A stretch of DNA of 64,000 bases from UBA8752 sp002172485 (GTDB lineage: Bacteria > Bacteroidota > Bacteroidia > Flavobacteriales_D > Sanyastnellaceae): positions 1 through 64,000 of the forward strand of contig JBELJZ010000004.1 in NCBI GenBank assembly GCA_042089915.1. Reading direction: 5' to 3'. A model generated the notes under the pieces. The model had not been told where the DNA came from and searched no databases. It saw only the letters and a program-made list of their open reading frames with translations. Both the position numbers and the translations under genes were made by a program. Every line of letters starts with the position of its first letter. Positions within the stretch are counted from its first letter, which is position 1. Below, in pieces: positions 49,939 through 58,864 of this stretch.

Positions 49939-52158
49939 ATGAAAATGTTCACATCCATGCGCATCTCCCTTGCATTGGCCTTTCTGGCCGTCTTCCCCAC
50001 CCTGTTCGGTCAGAAGAACACCGTACCAACCGAGCGTTGGTCCAACGAAAAAATCTGGTACAGCGGCACCTTCCGGTCGGAAGGCGTCTACGGCATCCGC
50101 TCCATGAAGGATGGCGTGCACTACACGAGCCTCGAGGGAATCGAGGGAGGCAATGCGGTGGTCAAATTTGCCTACGCCACGGGACAGCCGGTCGACACCC
50201 TCGCCACGAGCATCCAAGTCTACGGAGCGGATGGCGCCCGCATTTCCGGCTACCAGTTCTCCTCCGATGAGGCCCAGCTGATGTTGAGCTCCGGACGGGA
50301 GCCCATCTATCGCCACAGCTACAGCGCTGCGTTCCACGTGTATCGGATTGGCGGGGATGCGCCTGGCACGCCGCTGCTCGCGGACGGAACCAAGGTGCGC
50401 CTCGCCACATTCTCTCCTGCCGGTGACAAGGTTGCCTACGTGCTGGACAACAATCTCTATGTGGTGGCGCTGGACGACCTCGCCAACCCCATGCAGGTCA
50501 CGAAGGATGGCCGTTGGAACGAGGTGATCAACGGGGCGTCCGACTGGGTGTACGAAGAGGAATTCGGCAAGGACCGGGGGTTCTTCTGGTCGCCGGATGG
50601 ACGCCACATCGCCTACTATCGCTTCGATGAGTCGGCCGTGCGCGAGTTCAGCATGCCCATGTATGGTTCCCTCTACCCGGACCCCTACACATTCAAGTAC
50701 CCCAAGGCGGGAGAGGTCAATTCCGAGGTAAGCATCCATGCGGTGGATGTCGAAACGGGACTCGATGTGGAGCTCGTTGCCGTGGACGGGGACAACTACA
50801 TCCCGCGCATTGACTGGATGGCCGACGCGGATGACTTGATGGTCATGCGGATGAACCGGCACCAGAACAAGATGGAGTTGTTGCAATTCGACCTGGGGGC
50901 CATCGCGGACCGCCGTCAGCCCGAGGCCGAAGTCCTGTTGGTGGAAGAAGCGCCCACCCATGTCCCGGTTCAGGACAATTTCACCTTCCTCGACGACGGG
51001 TCCTTCTTGATGACGAGCATGAAGGATGGGTTCAACCACCTGTACCAAGTGCGTCCCGGAAAGGTGGACAAGCAGCTGACCTCAGGGGAATGGGACATCA
51101 CCTCCGTCCAAGGCTACGACGCCAAGCGCAAGTTGATCTACTTCTCCTGCAGCATGAAAGGCGCCACGCAAGCCCATCTGGCCAAGGTGGACTTGAAGGG
51201 GCGCATGTCCCTCCTCGACGAGACGACCGGCACCCACGGTGTGAGCTGGAGCAAGACCTTCGACTACGCCATCCACAATCACAGCGATGCCGACACCCCG
51301 CCGGTGTATGTGCTGCGTGACCGCAAGTGGAAGCAGATCCGCATGCTCAAGGACAACGCCGGTTTGCGCGAGACCCTGTCCGATTACGCCGTGGCCCCGC
51401 GCGAGTTCTTCACGTTCACGGACGATGCCGGCGAGGAGTTGAACTGCTGGATGATGAAGCCCACTGACTTCGATCCGGCCAAGCAGTATCCGGTGTACGT
51501 GGCCATCTACGGGGGGCCGGGGGTGAACACCGTCAATGACAGCTGGGGTGGAACCACTTACTATTGGCACAACCTCCTCTGCCAGGAGGGCTACATCGTG
51601 GTGAGCTGCGATCCCCGCGGCACGCCGAAGCGGGGACGTGAGTTTGAGCACAGCACCTACCTCCAGCTCGGCAAGCTCGAGACGGAGGACTTCATCGACC
51701 TCGCCGAGCACCTCAGCGCCAAGGACTACATCGATGGGGAGCGCATCGGAATTCAGGGCTGGAGCTATGGTGGTTACATGACCTTGCTCGCGATGACCAA
51801 GGGCGCGGATCACTTCGCCGCAGGCATTTCGGTGGCACCCGTCAGCAACTGGCGCTTCTACGACAGCATCTACACTGAGCGCTTCATGCGCACCCCGCAG
51901 GAGAATGCGGATGGCTACGATGACAACAGCCCCATCAACCACGCCGAAAAGCTGAAAGGACCGTTGCTCCTCGTCCACGGATCCGCGGACGACAACGTCC
52001 ATTTCCAGAACGCCATGGAGATGGTGGACGCCCTTGTGGCGGCCGGCAAGGACTTCGACTTTTTCGCCTACCCCAACCGCAACCACGGCATCTACGGAGG
52101 CAATACCCGACTCCACCTGTTCAGCATGATGTTGGACTTTGTCAAGGAAAACCTGTAA
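49939..52158 (+). CDS. S9 family prolyl dipeptidyl peptidase (DPP-IV type)
   Basis: 739 aa. Signal peptide (about 1-24, FLAVFPTLFGQ). Beta-propeller N-terminal domain (DPP_IV_N, about 100-470; YEEEFGKDRGFFWSPDGRHI, YYRFDESAVREF). Alpha/beta-hydrolase domain with nucleophile serine in IGIQGWSYGGYMTLL, aspartate in LLVHGSADDNVHFQNA and histidine in YPNRNHGIYGG. Cleaves X-Pro dipeptides in the periplasm. ATG 49939 is chosen; a TAATTTGC box (49899-49906) lies 32 bases upstream. Confidence 0.94.
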   Translation: MKMFTSMRISLALAFLAVFPTLFGQKNTVPTERWSNEKIWYSGTFRSEGVYGIRSMKDGVHYTSLEGIEGGNAVVKFAYATGQPVDTLATSIQVYGADGARISGYQFSSDEAQLMLSSGREPIYRHSYSAAFHVYRIGGDAPGTPLLADGTKVRLATFSPAGDKVAYVLDNNLYVVALDDLANPMQVTKDGRWNEVINGASDWVYEEEFGKDRGFFWSPDGRHIAYYRFDESAVREFSMPMYGSLYPDPYTFKYPKAGEVNSEVSIHAVDVETGLDVELVAVDGDNYIPRIDWMADADDLMVMRMNRHQNKMELLQFDLGAIADRRQPEAEVLLVEEAPTHVPVQDNFTFLDDGSFLMTSMKDGFNHLYQVRPGKVDKQLTSGEWDITSVQGYDAKRKLIYFSCSMKGATQAHLAKVDLKGRMSLLDETTGTHGVSWSKTFDYAIHNHSDADTPPVYVLRDRKWKQIRMLKDNAGLRETLSDYAVAPREFFTFTDDAGEELNCWMMKPTDFDPAKQYPVYVAIYGGPGVNTVNDSWGGTTYYWHNLLCQEGYIVVSCDPRGTPKRGREFEHSTYLQLGKLETEDFIDLAEHLSAKDYIDGERIGIQGWSYGGYMTLLAMTKGADHFAAGISVAPVSNWRFYDSIYTERFMRTPQENADGYDDNSPINHAEKLKGPLLLVHGSADDNVHFQNAMEMVDALVAAGKDFDFFAYPNRNHGIYGGNTRLHLFSMMLDFVKENL

Positions 52159-52165
52159 TGCCGCT

Positions 52166-52173
52166 TATTTTGA
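52166..52173 (+). promoter_or_regulatory. Candidate -7 box (TATTTTGA) of the POT transporter
   Basis: It lies eight bases after the peptidase stop, giving a leader of about 38 bases. A GGAAGG ribosome-binding-like run stands just before ATG 52217. Confidence 0.4.
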
Positions 52174-52216
52174 CCCGGCAAGTCGCGAATCAAACCCTTT
52201 AACACCCCGGAAGGAC

Positions 52217-53557
52217 ATGTCTTCTACCACCCTTGAACCGCATCAGAAAGAACTGTTTGGCCACCCCATTGGCCTGTTCACGCTGTTTTTCACCGAGATG
52301 TGGGAACGGTTCTCCTACTACGGCATGCGCGCCATTTTGGTGCTGTATCTCGTGACGGAGACCACACAGGCCAACCCTGGATTGGGTTGGACCAACGGAG
52401 AAGCCTTGGCACTGTATGGATGGTACACGATGATGGTGTACGTGATGTCAGTGCCTGGTGGCTACATCGCCGACAAATTCCTCGGACAACGCAAGTCCGT
52501 CACCGTCGGGGGCGTGTTGCTGCTCATTGGCCACAGTGTGCTCGCCATTGAGCATTTGACCGCCTTCTATGCTGGATTGGTGTTCATCGTCTTGGGCGTG
52601 GGCATGCTGAAACCCAACATTTCCACCATGGTCGGCGGCTTGTACAAGCCCGGTGATGTCCGCCGGGACAAGGGCTTCACCATCTTCTACATCGGCATCA
52701 ATGTGGGCGCCTTCCTGTCGAGCTTGATTGTGGGCTACGTCGGAGAGACCTACGGCTGGCACTACGGATTTGGTTTGGCGGGCATCGGCATGGCGCTGGG
52801 TGTGGCCCAGTACCTTCTCGGACAGAAGTACCTCAAGGAGGTAGGCAATTTCATCGGGGACACCACGGAATCTGCCCAAGACCTCAAGGCCCCATTGACC
52901 AAGGAGGAGAAAGACCGGATCACGGTCCTCTTGATCTCCTTCTTGCTGGTCATCCTCTTCTGGGGTGCCTTTGAGCAGGCCGGTGGATTGATGAACATCT
53001 ACACCATGGAGAAGACGAACCGGATGCTCGGTGGCTGGGAAGTGCCGGCCTCCTGGTTCCAGTCGCTCAACGCCATGTTCATCATCTTCTTCGGCTCTGC
53101 CGTGGCAGGCTACTGGGCGAACCGGAAGTTGAAAGGCAAGACGGCCACCTCCCTCTTCAAGATGATCCTCGGTCTCATCATCATGGGCACCGGCTTCTTG
53201 TTTATGACCGCCGCCACGGCGCAATTCGAGTCCACTGGGGCTTCCGCCATGTACTGGTTGGTCCTGGCTTACCTGTTCCACACCATTGGCGAACTGTGCC
53301 TCTCCCCTGTGGCCCTGTCCTACATCACCAAGCTGGCACCGGCGAAGTATGCGTCCATCATGATGGGGGTGTATTTCGCGATGACGGGATTTGGAAGCAA
53401 ACTGGCCGGACTTCTCGGAGAATGGTCAGAGTCCCTGGGTGAGATGACCATCTTCACGGGCATCGCCGCCACGAGCATTGGTGTTGGACTCCTCGTGTTG
53501 TTGGTCCGAAACAAGTTGGAGCCTCTGACCCACGGAGTGGAGGAGCTTGAAAACTGA
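52217..53557 (+). CDS. POT family proton-dependent oligopeptide transporter
   Basis: 446 aa, about 12 hydrophobic segments. Motifs: TEMWERFSYYGMRAILVLYL (E-x-x-E-R-F-x-Y-Y-G), GYIADKFLGQRKSVTVGG (POT signature 1), LKPNISTMVGG and FTIFYIGINVGAFLSSLIVG (PTR2 signature 2), WGAFEQAGGLMNIY. Imports di- and tripeptides with protons. Its location directly after a dipeptidyl peptidase gene suggests uptake of peptides cut in the periplasm. A strong terminator follows. Confidence 0.94.
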   Translation: MSSTTLEPHQKELFGHPIGLFTLFFTEMWERFSYYGMRAILVLYLVTETTQANPGLGWTNGEALALYGWYTMMVYVMSVPGGYIADKFLGQRKSVTVGGVLLLIGHSVLAIEHLTAFYAGLVFIVLGVGMLKPNISTMVGGLYKPGDVRRDKGFTIFYIGINVGAFLSSLIVGYVGETYGWHYGFGLAGIGMALGVAQYLLGQKYLKEVGNFIGDTTESAQDLKAPLTKEEKDRITVLLISFLLVILFWGAFEQAGGLMNIYTMEKTNRMLGGWEVPASWFQSLNAMFIIFFGSAVAGYWANRKLKGKTATSLFKMILGLIIMGTGFLFMTAATAQFESTGASAMYWLVLAYLFHTIGELCLSPVALSYITKLAPAKYASIMMGVYFAMTGFGSKLAGLLGEWSESLGEMTIFTGIAATSIGVGLLVLLVRNKLEPLTHGVEELEN

Positions 53558-53597
53558 CGCGTTCAGCAGCTTGACGCTGCCGTGTTTCACCTCTTTT

Positions 53598-53640
53598 ACC
53601 GCCCCGATGGCCACTTTGCTGTCGGGGCGGTCCTTTTGTT
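53598..53640 (+). terminator. Rho-independent terminator after the POT gene
   Basis: A 10-base-pair stem (ACCGCCCCGA with TCGGGGCGGT), loop of 14 bases, followed by CCTTTTGTTT. It separates the POT gene from the thioredoxin-like gene. Confidence 0.75.
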
Positions 53641-53644
53641 TCGC

Positions 53645-53652
53645 GATATTTG
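53645..53652 (+). promoter_or_regulatory. -7-like box (GATATTTG), 4 bases before ATG
   Basis: GATATTTG-GATC-ATG at the thioredoxin-like gene. One mismatch from TAnnTTTG, with the recurrent four-base spacing. It starts five bases after the terminator above. Confidence 0.4.
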
Positions 53653-53656
53653 GATC

Positions 53657-54202
53657 ATGACGAGAGTGTTGACCCTTTCCTTTTTTCTGGCCGCGTCCAT
53701 CACCTCCGTTTTGGCGCAGGGGGCCGAAATCAACTGGCTCTCCGTCGATGAGCTCGAGGCGGCACAGGCCCGCGAGCCGCGCAAAGTGATGATCGACGTC
53801 TACACGAAATGGTGTGGTCCGTGCAAAATGATGATGCGCAACACCTTCACAAACCAAGACGTCATCGCCTACCTCAATGAGAATTTCTACGCCGTCAAGT
53901 TTGATGCGGAAGGGCCGGACCCCGTCGAGTTCCAAGGCCAGACTTTCTCCAATCCGAACTATGTCCCCAACAAAGCAGGGCGCAACGGTGTGCACGAGCT
54001 GAGTCGTGCGTTTCAGGTGCGGGCCTACCCCACGCTGGTCTACCTCGACGAGAACTTGGAGATGATCGCCCCCATTAGTGGGTACAAGACCCCTCAGCAG
54101 CTCGAGCTGTACCTCCGGTTTTTTGACGAGGCCTGGGAGCGCGGCACGACCCAAGAAGAGTGGGACACCTTCCAGCAGAGCTTCACGCCAAGCTTCCGTT
54201 GA
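53657..54202 (+). CDS. Periplasmic thioredoxin-like protein
   Basis: 181 aa. Signal peptide (about 1-21), then a thioredoxin fold with active site WCGPC (Cys53, Cys56) preceded by VMIDVYTK, the FDAEGPDPV stretch, cis-proline loop VRAYPTLVYLD and a C-terminal amphipathic extension. Probable periplasmic disulfide reductase or cytochrome maturation-type thioredoxin. Bounded by terminators on both sides, so it is likely monocistronic. Confidence 0.88.
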   Translation: MTRVLTLSFFLAASITSVLAQGAEINWLSVDELEAAQAREPRKVMIDVYTKWCGPCKMMMRNTFTNQDVIAYLNENFYAVKFDAEGPDPVEFQGQTFSNPNYVPNKAGRNGVHELSRAFQVRAYPTLVYLDENLEMIAPISGYKTPQQLELYLRFFDEAWERGTTQEEWDTFQQSFTPSFR

Positions 54203-54247
54203 GACTCACGGAATTCTTCTCCTGAACCCACAAAATCACCCCGCGGT

Positions 54248-54277
54248 CCGGCCCGCCCTCGCAAGAAGGCGGGCCGG
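54248..54277 (+). terminator. Rho-independent terminator before gltA
   Basis: Perfect 10-base-pair G+C stem (CCGGCCCGCC with GGCGGGCCGG) with a 10-base loop. The TATTTTC after it is shared with the next promoter box. Confidence 0.65.
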
Positions 54278-54281
54278 CGTG

Positions 54282-54289
54282 TATTTTCG
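54282..54289 (+). promoter_or_regulatory. -7 box (TATTTTCG) of gltA
   Basis: TATTTTCG ends nine bases before ATG 54299, so the leader would be only a few bases. The bases after it (CGCGCC) match those after the mtaB box. It starts four bases past the terminator stem. Confidence 0.45.
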
Positions 54290-54298
54290 CGCCAAGCA

Positions 54299-55597
54299 AT
54301 GAACGTACCCATGAGTGAAAACGCCCGCCTGACCTTTGAAGACAAGGAAGTTGAATTGCCCGTCGTCCGGGGATCGGAAGGTGAAATCGCTTTGGATATC
54401 AGCAAGTTGCGTGGACAGACCGGTTTGGTGACCCTCGACCGGGGATTCAAAAACACGGGATCGACGCTCAGCGCCATCACCTTTCTCAATGGTGAAGAAG
54501 GCATCCTGCGTTACCGGGGATACTCCATTGAAGACCTGGCGGACAATGCTTCCTTCATGGAAGTGGCCTACCTGTTGATCTATGGCGACCTGCCCGATCA
54601 AGCGCGGCTCGATTGGTTCGAGGGCAGCGTCAAGATGCATACCCTCGTGCACGAGAACATGAAGCGGTTCTTCGATGCGTTCCCGCTCGGGGCGCATCCC
54701 ATGGGCATGCTCAGCGCCATGTCCTCTACCCTGTCCACCTTCTATCCGGACAGCCAGGACCCCAACCGGCCCATGGAGGACATCGAGTTGACGGTCCACC
54801 GCCTCATCGCCAAGCTGCCAACGCTGGCCGCCCAGTGCTACAAGCACAACATGGGGCACCCGATGGTCTACCCCGCCAACGACCTGAGCTACACGGAGAA
54901 TTTCTTGTACATGATGTTCGGCTTGCCGACGACCGATTATGAGATCGACCCAGTCATCGACAGCGCCATCAACAAGCTCCTGATTCTGCACGCGGATCAC
55001 GAGCAGAACTGCAGCACGTCCACGGTTCGCATTGTGGGCTCCTCTCAAGCGAACCTCTACTCCTCCATCGCATCGGGCATCTCCGCCTTGTGGGGGCCGC
55101 TCCACGGTGGCGCCAACCAGGCGGTCATCGAGATGCTGGAGCAAATCAAGGCCGATGGTGGCGATCTCCAGAAGTGGATTGACAAGGCCAAGGACAAATC
55201 GGACAGCTTCCGCTTGATGGGCTTCGGACACCGCGTGTACAAGAATTTCGACCCGCGTGCCCGCATCATCAAGAAGTCCGCGGACGAGGTGCTGGCCAAG
55301 CTCGGCATCAACGATCCGGTTCTCGACATCGCCAAGCAACTCGAGGAAGTGGCACTGAAGGACGAGTACTTCGTCAAGCGCGGCCTCTACCCCAATGTGG
55401 ACTTCTACAGCGGCATCATTTATCGCGCGCTGGGCATCCCGACGGAGATGTTCACCGTGATGTTCGCCCTCGGCCGTTTGCCGGGATGGATTGCCCAATG
55501 GAAGGAAATGAGCGAAAACGGTGAGCCCATCGGCCGTCCGCGTCAGATCTACACCGGCCACAATGCCCGTCCGGTTCAGCCCATTGGCAAGCGCTGA
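54299..55597 (+). CDS. gltA: Citrate synthase
   Basis: 432 aa type II citrate synthase. LDRGFKNTGST, ITFLNGEEGILRYRGYSIEDL, LILHADHEQNCSTSTVR (catalytic His, oxaloacetate site), ALWGPLHGGANQAV, GFGHRVYKNFDPRA (catalytic His) and the C-terminal LGRLPGWIAQWKEM. Catalyses oxaloacetate plus acetyl-CoA to citrate. ATG 54299 is the first ATG after the promoter box; ATG 54311 is an alternative. It overlaps the enoyl-CoA hydratase gene by one base. Confidence 0.96.
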   Translation: MNVPMSENARLTFEDKEVELPVVRGSEGEIALDISKLRGQTGLVTLDRGFKNTGSTLSAITFLNGEEGILRYRGYSIEDLADNASFMEVAYLLIYGDLPDQARLDWFEGSVKMHTLVHENMKRFFDAFPLGAHPMGMLSAMSSTLSTFYPDSQDPNRPMEDIELTVHRLIAKLPTLAAQCYKHNMGHPMVYPANDLSYTENFLYMMFGLPTTDYEIDPVIDSAINKLLILHADHEQNCSTSTVRIVGSSQANLYSSIASGISALWGPLHGGANQAVIEMLEQIKADGGDLQKWIDKAKDKSDSFRLMGFGHRVYKNFDPRARIIKKSADEVLAKLGINDPVLDIAKQLEEVALKDEYFVKRGLYPNVDFYSGIIYRALGIPTEMFTVMFALGRLPGWIAQWKEMSENGEPIGRPRQIYTGHNARPVQPIGKR

Positions 55598-56370
55598 TGT
55601 TCGACGCCACACTTCAGGAAGGTGTCAGCTGCTCGGTCGATGACCGGGGCGTGGCCGTCATCACCTTTGCCCACCCGCGCTCCAACAGCCTCCCCGGCGC
55701 CGTTTTGGCGGAATTGGCCAGCACCATCCGAGGATTGGCGGAACGCGAGGAAGTCAAGGTGGTCGTGCTGGGTTCTGCCGGCGAGCGCGCTTTCTGCGCA
55801 GGGGCCTCCTTTGACGAGCTCATCGCCATTTCAAACGCGCAGGAAGGGCTCGATTTCTTCATGGGATTCGCCAACGTGATCAACGCGATCCGTACCCTAC
55901 CCAAGCTGGTCATCGGACGTGTGCAAGGCAAGGCCGTGGGTGGCGGTGTGGGCGTGGCTTCGGCCACGGATTATTGCTTGGCCACCCGCTACGCATCGGT
56001 CAAACTCAGCGAGTTGGCTGTGGGCATCGGCCCTTTCGTGGTGGGGCCGGCCGTGGAGCGCAAGCTCGGTGTGTCCGGCATGAGCCAGTTGGCCATCGAC
56101 GCCACGGAATGGCGGAGCGCGGAATGGGCGCAACAGCATGGTTTGTATGCGGCTGTCCATGAGGACGCCGAATCGATGGATGCGGCTGTGGATGCGTTGG
56201 CCGGACGTTTGGCGGCCTCCAACCCCGACGCCATGGCGGAAATGAAGCGCACTTTTTGGCGCGGGACAGAAGATTGGGACAGCCTGTTGGCGGAGCGCGC
56301 GGCCATTTCCGGCCGTTTGGTCCTGTCCGAATTTACCCGCCAGGCCATTGCCAAATTCAAGGCGGGCTGA
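55597..56370 (+). CDS. Enoyl-CoA hydratase/isomerase family protein
   Basis: 257 aa crotonase-fold protein. FAHPRSNSLPG at the start of the fold, the oxyanion hole in AFCAGASFDEL, and AVGGGVGVASATDYCLAT, then VKLSELAVGIGPFVVG with the acidic residue region, VLSEFTRQAI at the end. Reaction could be 2-enoyl-CoA hydration or a relative; not decided from sequence. It follows gltA with TGATG overlap, likely one transcript. Confidence 0.88.
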   Translation: MFDATLQEGVSCSVDDRGVAVITFAHPRSNSLPGAVLAELASTIRGLAEREEVKVVVLGSAGERAFCAGASFDELIAISNAQEGLDFFMGFANVINAIRTLPKLVIGRVQGKAVGGGVGVASATDYCLATRYASVKLSELAVGIGPFVVGPAVERKLGVSGMSQLAIDATEWRSAEWAQQHGLYAAVHEDAESMDAAVDALAGRLAASNPDAMAEMKRTFWRGTEDWDSLLAERAAISGRLVLSEFTRQAIAKFKAG

Positions 56371-56459
56371 AACGGGCCGCGTGAATTGCACAATGCGGGG
56401 TTGACGACCCCGTTCCCCTGTGTGGGTGCACAGGCCATGTGTTTCTCAATTTGCAAAGC

Positions 56460-57344
56460 ATGCAGAACGGCAAGAAGAAGCGGATTCGCTGGGACCGGAT
56501 GTTCATGGTCCTCGGAGGCGTGGTGGTGGCCAGCTTCGGCATCGCCGCCATGGTGCCTGGTGGTGCCGGATTTGAGGACACGGAGACGGAAGGCCGTGTG
56601 GCGCTTTCCTCCCAGCTTGCGCCTTCCGTGGAGCTGACCGAAGTCGAGTCGGAAGTCAGCGTACCTGAGTTGCAGGTGGCAGAGCCTGAAGCCGAAGCGC
56701 CGCCATTGGCGGAGGTCGAGGCGCCCAAAGCTCCCGAAGCCCCTGCCCCAACCTTGGAGCCGACCCCATCAGGCCCCCTGCCCCGAAAAGGCATTAAGCC
56801 GTGCTCGTGCTCCAAGCGGACCATGAAGTTGGCGCGCAATCCCTACACGGCTCACCAAAAGCGGGCGCGCTCCCTCCCAGGCAGTTTCTTCGTCAAGAAC
56901 CAGAATGAGCTCGCCGCAGGTGCGGGTCGCGGTGACCTGATTCGCATCCCCCAGGTGGGCCGAGGCTTTCACCTGGATCGCCTGACACACAGTGAGCCTT
57001 TCTTGCTGAAGGGAGCGAAGGACATTCTGAAAGAGATGGCGAATCGCTTCGCGGATGCCATGGAAGGCACGCCGGATGAAGGGGCCTCCATTCGCATCAC
57101 AAGTCTGACCCGCACCCAGAAGCAGCAGCGACGCCTGCGCCGCCGCAATTCGAACGCTTACAATGGTCAGAGCACGCACAACTACGGCGCCAGCTTTGAC
57201 ATTGCATTCATCGACCGTCCGACGAAGGAGGTCAGCTGTGGCGGGCCTTCCTGGGCGCTGCAGACCATTCTGCAGGACATGCAGGAAAAGGGGCTAATCC
57301 TCGTGATTCCCGAGGGCAATTGCATGCACATCACGCCACGATAG
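56460..57344 (+). CDS. DUF5715/M15-like peptidase-fold protein
   Basis: 294 aa. A positively charged N-terminus and one membrane helix (about 14-34), then a Pro/Glu/Ala-rich linker (about 45-105) and a globular domain. STHNYGASFDIAFIDR (H-x6-D) and CMHIT near the C-terminus resemble the metal ligands of M15 D,D-carboxypeptidases; DUF5715 proteins of Bacteroidota have this layout. Possibly a peptidoglycan-active, inner-membrane-anchored enzyme. ATG 56460 is favoured over GTG 56439 because a CAATTTGC box (56447-56454) ends five bases before it. Confidence 0.72.
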   Translation: MQNGKKKRIRWDRMFMVLGGVVVASFGIAAMVPGGAGFEDTETEGRVALSSQLAPSVELTEVESEVSVPELQVAEPEAEAPPLAEVEAPKAPEAPAPTLEPTPSGPLPRKGIKPCSCSKRTMKLARNPYTAHQKRARSLPGSFFVKNQNELAAGAGRGDLIRIPQVGRGFHLDRLTHSEPFLLKGAKDILKEMANRFADAMEGTPDEGASIRITSLTRTQKQQRRLRRRNSNAYNGQSTHNYGASFDIAFIDRPTKEVSCGGPSWALQTILQDMQEKGLILVIPEGNCMHITPR

Positions 57345-57347
57345 TCC

Positions 57348-57554
57348 ATGCGCCTCACTTGGTTTCGCTTCCTGAGTCGGCTCAACAAACTGCTGCTTCC
57401 GAAGATTCACAGGAAGCCAGACCTCAACCGGCTGTCCGGGTTGGACAAAGCCGTCGTGGGTTGGAAAATGTGGGTGACCTACCGTCGGTTGGATGCCGAG
57501 AGGGCCCAGACGGTGAAGGCCGCGGAGATGGCGGCGGGCAACACTGCCAAATAA
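57348..57554 (+). CDS. Small basic hypothetical protein
   Basis: 68 aa, very rich in Arg/Lys/Leu (FRFLSRLNKLLLPKIHRKPDL, partly quoted). No family recognised. It starts three bases after the DUF5715-like gene stop, so it is probably translated from the same transcript. Its last 76 bases overlap the 3' end of the convergent sterol desaturase gene. No signal peptide or clear membrane helix. Confidence 0.55.
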   Translation: MRLTWFRFLSRLNKLLLPKIHRKPDLNRLSGLDKAVVGWKMWVTYRRLDAERAQTVKAAEMAAGNTAK

Positions 57555-58696
57555 AGCTCAGGCCCCTCTGGTTTCGTTGCGAGCCAGATGGCGGGCACCA
57601 TGGCGGCATCGACAGCGATGGCCCATGAGAGGCGTCCCTTGCTGCTCCCATGGTTCCACAATTCCCCTGTCGCGGAGAGGGCCGCAAAGATCCAGAAGAG
57701 CAGACATGTGATCTCCCATGTGCCCAGTTCCTTCGCAGCATCCAATGCGAGCAAGGACATCCCGAGTAGAACGGCAAACCGCAACAGCAATGCCCAAGTG
57801 ACACTCCGCGAGGGTTGCGGATGAAATTTTGCCTCCTCCCCTGTGATGGCGGGTGGCAACTGCGGTCCGCCGACGCTGTCGGGATACCATCCCGGGGCAG
57901 CGAACAGGAATCTGAGCTTGTCCCAAAAACCGGGAATGCTCAGCAAGTCTGTCCACAGTTGGGCCACCGGCTTCCATTGGGCATGAACCGGGTTGAAGGT
58001 GTTGGTCGGTCGGGTGACCCCGTAGGTGGGCTTGGCGAGCTCCTCCTGAAACGTACCGAACATGCGGTCCCAGATGATGAGGACGCCAGCATGGTTCCGG
58101 TCGATGTATTCCGGGTTGCGGCCATGGTGTACCCGGTGATGGGACGGGGTATTGAGCACCCATTCCAATGGCCCCAACCGGTCCACGAGCTCGGTGTGAA
58201 TCCAGAATTGGTAGAGCAAGTTGATGGCCATGCTCGTGAGGAACATTTCCGGTGGGAAACCGAGGGCGGCCAACGGCCAATACACCCACATCAACAGGAC
58301 TTTCTGCAGCACGCTCTGACGCAGCGCCACGCCCAGGTTGTAGTCCTCACTCTGGTGGTGAACAGCATGTCCGATCCAAAAGAGGTTGACTTGATGGCTG
58401 GTTCTGTGGGCCCAGTAATACGCGAAGTCCGTCAAGACGAAAGCCGTAATCCATGCGACGAGGTCCGTAGAAACCTCCCATGAGCGCCAATGCGTGGTCC
58501 ATTCGAACACGGCGGCATATGCCCCCACCGTGATCACCTTCGCCAGTAAACCGCTGCTTTGGTCCATGATCCCGCAACCGATGTTGGCCAAGGAATCTCC
58601 CAATCGGTACAGTTGCAGTCCCTTCCAGCGGTCCCACATCACTTCCATCGCGATGAGTCCGAAGAACACGGGGATGGACAGGACAATGAGATTCAC
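57479..58696 (-). CDS. Sterol desaturase/fatty acid hydroxylase family protein
   Basis: 405 aa integral membrane di-iron protein. Histidine clusters: HRTSH (about 102-106), HAVHHQSE (about 115-122) and HRVHHG (about 183-188). Four or more hydrophobic helices before the boxes and several after residue 300. Possible role in lipid or hopanoid/sterol hydroxylation; substrate unknown. The start codon is GTG, three bases after a TATTTTGT -7 box (58700-58707). Overlaps the small gene 57348-57554 at the 3' end. Confidence 0.88.
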   Translation of the reverse strand: MNLIVLSIPVFFGLIAMEVMWDRWKGLQLYRLGDSLANIGCGIMDQSSGLLAKVITVGAYAAVFEWTTHWRSWEVSTDLVAWITAFVLTDFAYYWAHRTSHQVNLFWIGHAVHHQSEDYNLGVALRQSVLQKVLLMWVYWPLAALGFPPEMFLTSMAINLLYQFWIHTELVDRLGPLEWVLNTPSHHRVHHGRNPEYIDRNHAGVLIIWDRMFGTFQEELAKPTYGVTRPTNTFNPVHAQWKPVAQLWTDLLSIPGFWDKLRFLFAAPGWYPDSVGGPQLPPAITGEEAKFHPQPSRSVTWALLLRFAVLLGMSLLALDAAKELGTWEITCLLFWIFAALSATGELWNHGSSKGRLSWAIAVDAAMVPAIWLATKPEGPELYLAVLPAAISAAFTVWALSASNRR

Positions 58697-58699
58697 ACG

Positions 58700-58707
58700 A
58701 CAAAATA
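58700..58707 (-). promoter_or_regulatory. -7 box (TATTTTGT) of the sterol desaturase, 3 bases before GTG
   Basis: Minus strand TATTTTGT-CGT-GTG. A GTG start at this spacing, without an upstream ATG, points to a leaderless or near-leaderless message. Confidence 0.4.
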
Positions 58708-58754
58708 ACGGCGACAGACGTTACCAAGTCCGTGCCGGGCCGCTGGTCATCCCT

Positions 58755-58762
58755 TACCTTTG
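58755..58762 (+). promoter_or_regulatory. -7 box (TACCTTTG) of tRNA-Ser (UGA)
   Basis: Exact TAnnTTTG match ending nine bases before the mature tRNA 5' end. Useful as calibration for how far the transcription start lies from the box. Confidence 0.6.
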
Positions 58763-58771
58763 TATCCCACC

Positions 58772-58856
58772 GGAGAGATGGCAGAGTGGTCGATTGCGGC
58801 GGTCTTGAAAACCGCTGTACCGCAAGGTACCGGGGGTTCGAATCCCTCTCTCTCCG
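58772..58856 (+). tRNA. tRNA-Ser (anticodon UGA)
   Basis: 85 bases to the discriminator G. Acceptor GGAGAGA with TCTCTCC, anticodon loop CTTGAAA (TGA) in a G+C stem (GCGGT..ACCGC), a long variable arm and T arm GGTTCGAATCC. CCA is not fully encoded (CAA follows). Confidence 0.95.
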
Positions 58857-58864
58857 CAACCTCC

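Noticed and set aside
57945..57953. DnaA-box-like TGTCCACAG
   Set aside because: Inside the sterol desaturase coding sequence with mismatches; no cluster.
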